Shown piece after piece: positions 4,969 through 5,736 of a stretch of DNA of 5,736 nucleotides; position 1 is the stretch's first letter, and each line of letters opens with the position of its first letter. Under the pieces are notes generated by a model that was not told the DNA's origin, did no database searches, and saw nothing but the letters and a program-made list of their open reading frames with translations. The DNA comes from a bacterium (GTDB lineage Bacteria; UBA10199; 2-02-FULL-44-16; JAAZCA01), in the NCBI GenBank assembly GCA_041648665.1, contig JBAZOP010000133.1:1-5736 (forward strand). The letters are read 5' to 3'. A program made the translations under genes and the position numbers.

Positions 4969-5736
4969 ATGAAGCTGAAAAAGGGGATGGGAAGCTGGAT
5001 AGGGTTCTTGGCTGCATTGACGTTGGTTTTGGCAGGATGCGGCGGGAGCTCTGATGTGAACCTGAATGAGGGTGACGAGGGCGATTACGGCCCCAGCATT
5101 CTCGCATCCACCCCGTCGGAACTCGGCGTCGGCGATGCGCTCATAGTCGATTTCTCCTCAAGCCAGGCGAGTCTTGATTTCAGCGGCGTAGAGACCGGAG
5201 CGAAGTTCATCCTCGCCGTCGGGTCGAGCAGCGCATTGGGCAACGGGGCCACCATCCAACTATCGCCCGACCTCTCGCTCCCGGATCCGCTCGCAGGCGA
5301 AAAGGCGATGGAGGTGGAAGGCGAGATCATGGAAGACGAGGGCTACGGCGCGGACGAGATATTCAGCGCGTGGCTGCGCGCAGCCGAGATGGACCTCGAC
5401 GTGAACGAGGTGCCTTCCTCAGTGGCATTCTCGGAGTCGAGCATGAAGGGGATGTCGGTGAAGGCCCAGTCGCTCGGCGACAGGGAGGTGTTCAGGGTCC
5501 TCTCCAGCCTCTCCTCCCCCAGCTCATACGTCGAGGTCACCGGCGTCGTGAGACACGTCGGCTCCAACGTGCTCTGCTACGTCGACTCCAGGGTCAGCGA
5601 AGATATCCTATCCGATGCGGACGTCGATGGGCTCTGCGGCGATTTCGACGGCGAGGTGGGCGAGATGGCGGCCCTGCTCGGCGACTCATCGGACGTGGAC
5701 GACGACGGCAAGGTCCACGTGCTTATGACCCCGCAG
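4969..5736 (+). CDS. Lipoprotein precursor, possible M30-like metallopeptidase, 3' end beyond window
   Basis: 256 residues are visible from the ATG, with no stop before the window ends. The N-terminus is a type II signal peptide: a charged start (MKLKK), a hydrophobic stretch (WIGFLAALTLV) and the lipobox LAGC with C24 as the lipidated residue, followed by GGSS and an acidic linker. The product should be anchored in an envelope membrane, facing the periplasm or cell surface; the +2 residue is Gly, not Asp. Residues 45-190 are Ser-rich, acidic and unrecognised. The last 55 residues (CYVDSRVSEDILSDADV..., then SSDVDDDGKVHVLMTPQ) resemble the segment that precedes the zinc site in hyicolysin-type (M30) and related secreted metallopeptidases, where an Asp-rich DxDxDG loop leads into a strand. 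The catalytic HExxH would lie past the window, so enzyme activity is not shown. C203 and C223 could form a disulfide. A sigma-54 promoter lies directly upstream. Confidence 0.85.
   Translation, partial: MKLKKGMGSWIGFLAALTLVLAGCGGSSDVNLNEGDEGDYGPSILASTPSELGVGDALIVDFSSSQASLDFSGVETGAKFILAVGSSSALGNGATIQLSPDLSLPDPLAGEKAMEVEGEIMEDEGYGADEIFSAWLRAAEMDLDVNEVPSSVAFSESSMKGMSVKAQSLGDREVFRVLSSLSSPSSYVEVTGVVRHVGSNVLCYVDSRVSEDILSDADVDGLCGDFDGEVGEMAALLGDSSDVDDDGKVHVLMTPQ

Overview
The window is GC-rich and densely coding, apart from one AT-rich intergenic stretch. It looks like a Gram-negative bacterial chromosome: it encodes a lipoprotein with a type II signal peptide, has an exact match to the sigma-54 promoter consensus, and has a CDS with a UUG start. 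The flavour (TPR protein, large proteins of unknown function, sigma-54 control of a lipoprotein) suggests a deltaproteobacterial or Myxococcota-like lineage or a related uncultivated group, but this is an inference and no marker gene is present. I see no tRNA, rRNA, CRISPR array, transposase or phage gene.

Layout. (1) 3-959, +: the C-terminal part of a TPR-repeat protein whose start lies before the window; it is closed by a strong intrinsic terminator at 1003-1043. (2) 1111-3720, +: an 869-residue protein with a clear HAD-type phosphohydrolase domain in its middle, flanked by about 270 residues of unknown N-terminal sequence and about 370 residues of mostly unknown C-terminal sequence. (3) 3680-4645, -: a radical SAM protein of the YhcC/YtqA (TIGR01212, COG1242) type. 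It is convergent with gene 2 and overlaps its end by 41 bp. (4) 4646-4968: a 323-bp divergent intergenic region with several inverted repeats, an AT-rich block, an IHF-consensus match and a textbook -24/-12 promoter. (5) 4969 to the window end, +: a lipoprotein precursor, cut by the window edge, whose last visible residues resemble the start of a hyicolysin (M30)-like zinc metallopeptidase region.

How they work together. The terminator and the changes of strand divide the window into separate transcription units, so nothing here shows that these genes form one pathway. The most informative signal is regulatory. The lipoprotein appears to be under sigma-54 control, with IHF-assisted looping from an upstream activator site, so its expression should depend on an unidentified enhancer-binding protein. 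The large HAD-containing protein is the most unusual gene product and the best candidate for an undescribed enzyme architecture.
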